Source of the DNA: Bradyrhizobium sp. 4
Lineage (GTDB): Bacteria; Pseudomonadota; Alphaproteobacteria; Rhizobiales; Xanthobacteraceae
Length of the DNA: 64,000 bases
NCBI RefSeq assembly: GCF_023100905.1
Contig: NZ_CP064686.1
Span: 7,733,173 to 7,797,172 of the forward strand
Direction: 5' to 3'
Position 1 is the first letter of the stretch. Each line of letters begins with the position of its first letter. A program made the translations under genes and the position numbers. The notes under the pieces are model-generated. The model was given only the letters and a program-made list of their open reading frames with translations, searched no databases and was not told where the DNA came from. Below, in pieces: positions 63,206-64,000 of this stretch.

Positions 63206-63971
63206 GCGCGAGCCGGGCGGCGGCAGATCGTCATCAGGAAAACCTCCGGCGGGCGAGGGCGCGGGTCGTCGCTCCGAACCGGCGCCGACCAGACCGAAGA
63301 TCGACAAGGCCAGCGCCAACGATCGGTCGTTGGACGCCGTCATCGCGGCCGACAAGGTTGCGGCACTGAAGCTCGCACCCGTTTCACATGAAACGGAGCT
63401 CCGGCTCGATCGCTACATCGCGCTGCTGCGGGAGTGGCAGGCCAAGACCAACCTCGTCGCGCCCTCGACATTGCCGCATCTCTGGACCCGGCACATCGCC
63501 GATTCGCTTCAGCTCGTCGCTCTCACCCCCTCGGCCAAACGCTGGGCTGACCTCGGCAGCGGCGGCGGCTTTCCGGGCGTCGTCCTAGCCTGCGCCATGG
63601 CGGGGACGGCCGGGACGAGCGTCCATCTGGTCGAGCGAATCGCCAAGAAGGCAGCCTTCCTGCGCGAAGCCATCCGCGTCACTACATCTCCGGGAGTCGT
63701 ACATCTCGCTGAGATCGGGGATAATGTGGATAGAATCACCGGCCCGGTCGATTGCGTCACCGCGCGTGCACTGGCTCCGCTACATCAACTCATCGGCTTT
63801 GCGGAGCCGCTGATGCGCCAGGGCGCAAAAGCGTTGTTTCTCAAAGGTCAAGATGTAGAGTCTGAATTGACCGAAGCTACTAAATATTGGAATATTCAGC
63901 CGCAGCTCCACCAAAGCCGTACAGGCGACGGTTGGATCGTCGAGCTGGCTTCCGTCGAACGGCGCGGGTGA
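63198..63971 (+). CDS. rsmG: 16S rRNA (guanine-527-N7)-methyltransferase RsmG
   Basis: The 257-aa product methylates G527 in 16S rRNA. It has the SAM motif WADLGSGGGFPGVVLA and the later VTARALAPLHQLIGFAEPLM. The first 65 residues are Gly/Ser/Pro/Arg rich and disordered. I place the start at the GTG in the parS site with an agg ribosome site six bases before; an ATG at 63138 would overlap mnmG by 53 bases. Codons for VSHET near residue 62 are written in a second parS-like site. parA is expected to follow. Confidence 0.93.
   Translation: MKQREPGGGRSSSGKPPAGEGAGRRSEPAPTRPKIDKASANDRSLDAVIAADKVAALKLAPVSHETELRLDRYIALLREWQAKTNLVAPSTLPHLWTRHIADSLQLVALTPSAKRWADLGSGGGFPGVVLACAMAGTAGTSVHLVERIAKKAAFLREAIRVTTSPGVVHLAEIGDNVDRITGPVDCVTARALAPLHQLIGFAEPLMRQGAKALFLKGQDVESELTEATKYWNIQPQLHQSRTGDGWIVELASVERRG
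63381..63394. other. parS-like site 5 (13/14 core), inside rsmG
   Basis: GTTTCACATGAAAC differs from the 14-bp core at one base (G to A) and lies in the coding region of rsmG, read as Val-Ser-His-Glu-Thr. ParB binding may be weaker. Confidence 0.65.
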
Positions 63972-64000
63972 GGCGTCAGGGGCCGAGTGGGGAATTTGCG

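Overview
This is a gene-dense, high-GC chromosomal segment from an alphaproteobacterium of the Bradyrhizobium / Rhodopseudomonas / Nitrobacter group, most likely Bradyrhizobium. The evidence is the housekeeping gene order (hrcA-grpE apart from dnaK-dnaJ, hisB-hisH-hisA-hisF-hisE-coaA beside hslVU, ppsR-maf-coaE-dnaQ facing secB, and hemJ-rho-mnmE-mnmG-rsmG) together with several families of short palindromic intergenic repeats. The species call is inference. No rRNA, tRNA, CRISPR array, prophage or insertion sequence was seen.

Layout. 1-4.4 kb: 3' end of nikR, a CoA-transferase/HMG-CoA lyase pair, a CysZ-like membrane protein and a PhyH-type dioxygenase. 4.4-9.5 kb: an EmrAB-type drug efflux pair next to endonuclease III, a DUF2244 protein and an Ada-like AraC/MGMT fusion. 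9.5-13.7 kb: gpmA, dapB, a DUF1330 protein, pyrF, an FMN reductase and a PmtA-like methyltransferase. 13.7-21.1 kb: dnaJ and dnaK, a secreted protein, an exported nicotinamidase, grpE and hrcA. 21.2-27.8 kb: rph-rdgB-hemW, an LpoA-like lipoprotein divergent from rsmI-yraN-gshB. 28.1-33.7 kb: an incomplete Flp/Tad pilus locus (cpaB-C-D-E, then a convergent TadD-like TPR lipoprotein and a PilZ protein). 33.9-41 kb: comM with a likely LexA box, small hypothetical genes, a hybrid histidine kinase, a histidine phosphatase and an AI-2E family transporter. 41-46 kb: the histidine operon ending in coaA. 46-50.3 kb: hslV-GNAT-DUF2585-hslU and a membrane protein. 50.3-56.8 kb: smr, mltA and a Tim44-like gene, secB, then dnaQ-coaE-maf-ppsR. 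57.2-64 kb: hemJ, rho, mnmE, mnmG and rsmG.

The most notable part is the right end. Five parS-type 14-16 bp palindromes lie between 60.9 and 63.4 kb. One contains the GTG start codon of rsmG and another lies inside its reading frame. Just upstream, the 458-bp gap between the divergent ppsR and hemJ genes has degenerate DnaA-box-like words, a 19-bp palindrome and a CtrA-like site. Genes to its right all point away from it and most of those near it on the left point the other way, so it is a reasonable candidate for, or neighbour of, the chromosome origin. parA and parB presumably follow the window.

I found no convincing undescribed multi-gene system. The better leads are regulatory or structural: coding parS sites, a palindromic repeat forming the 5' coding end of hemW, a 22-bp palindrome before the exported nicotinamidase gene, a LexA-type box before comM, and a Tad locus without its ATPase and pilin genes.
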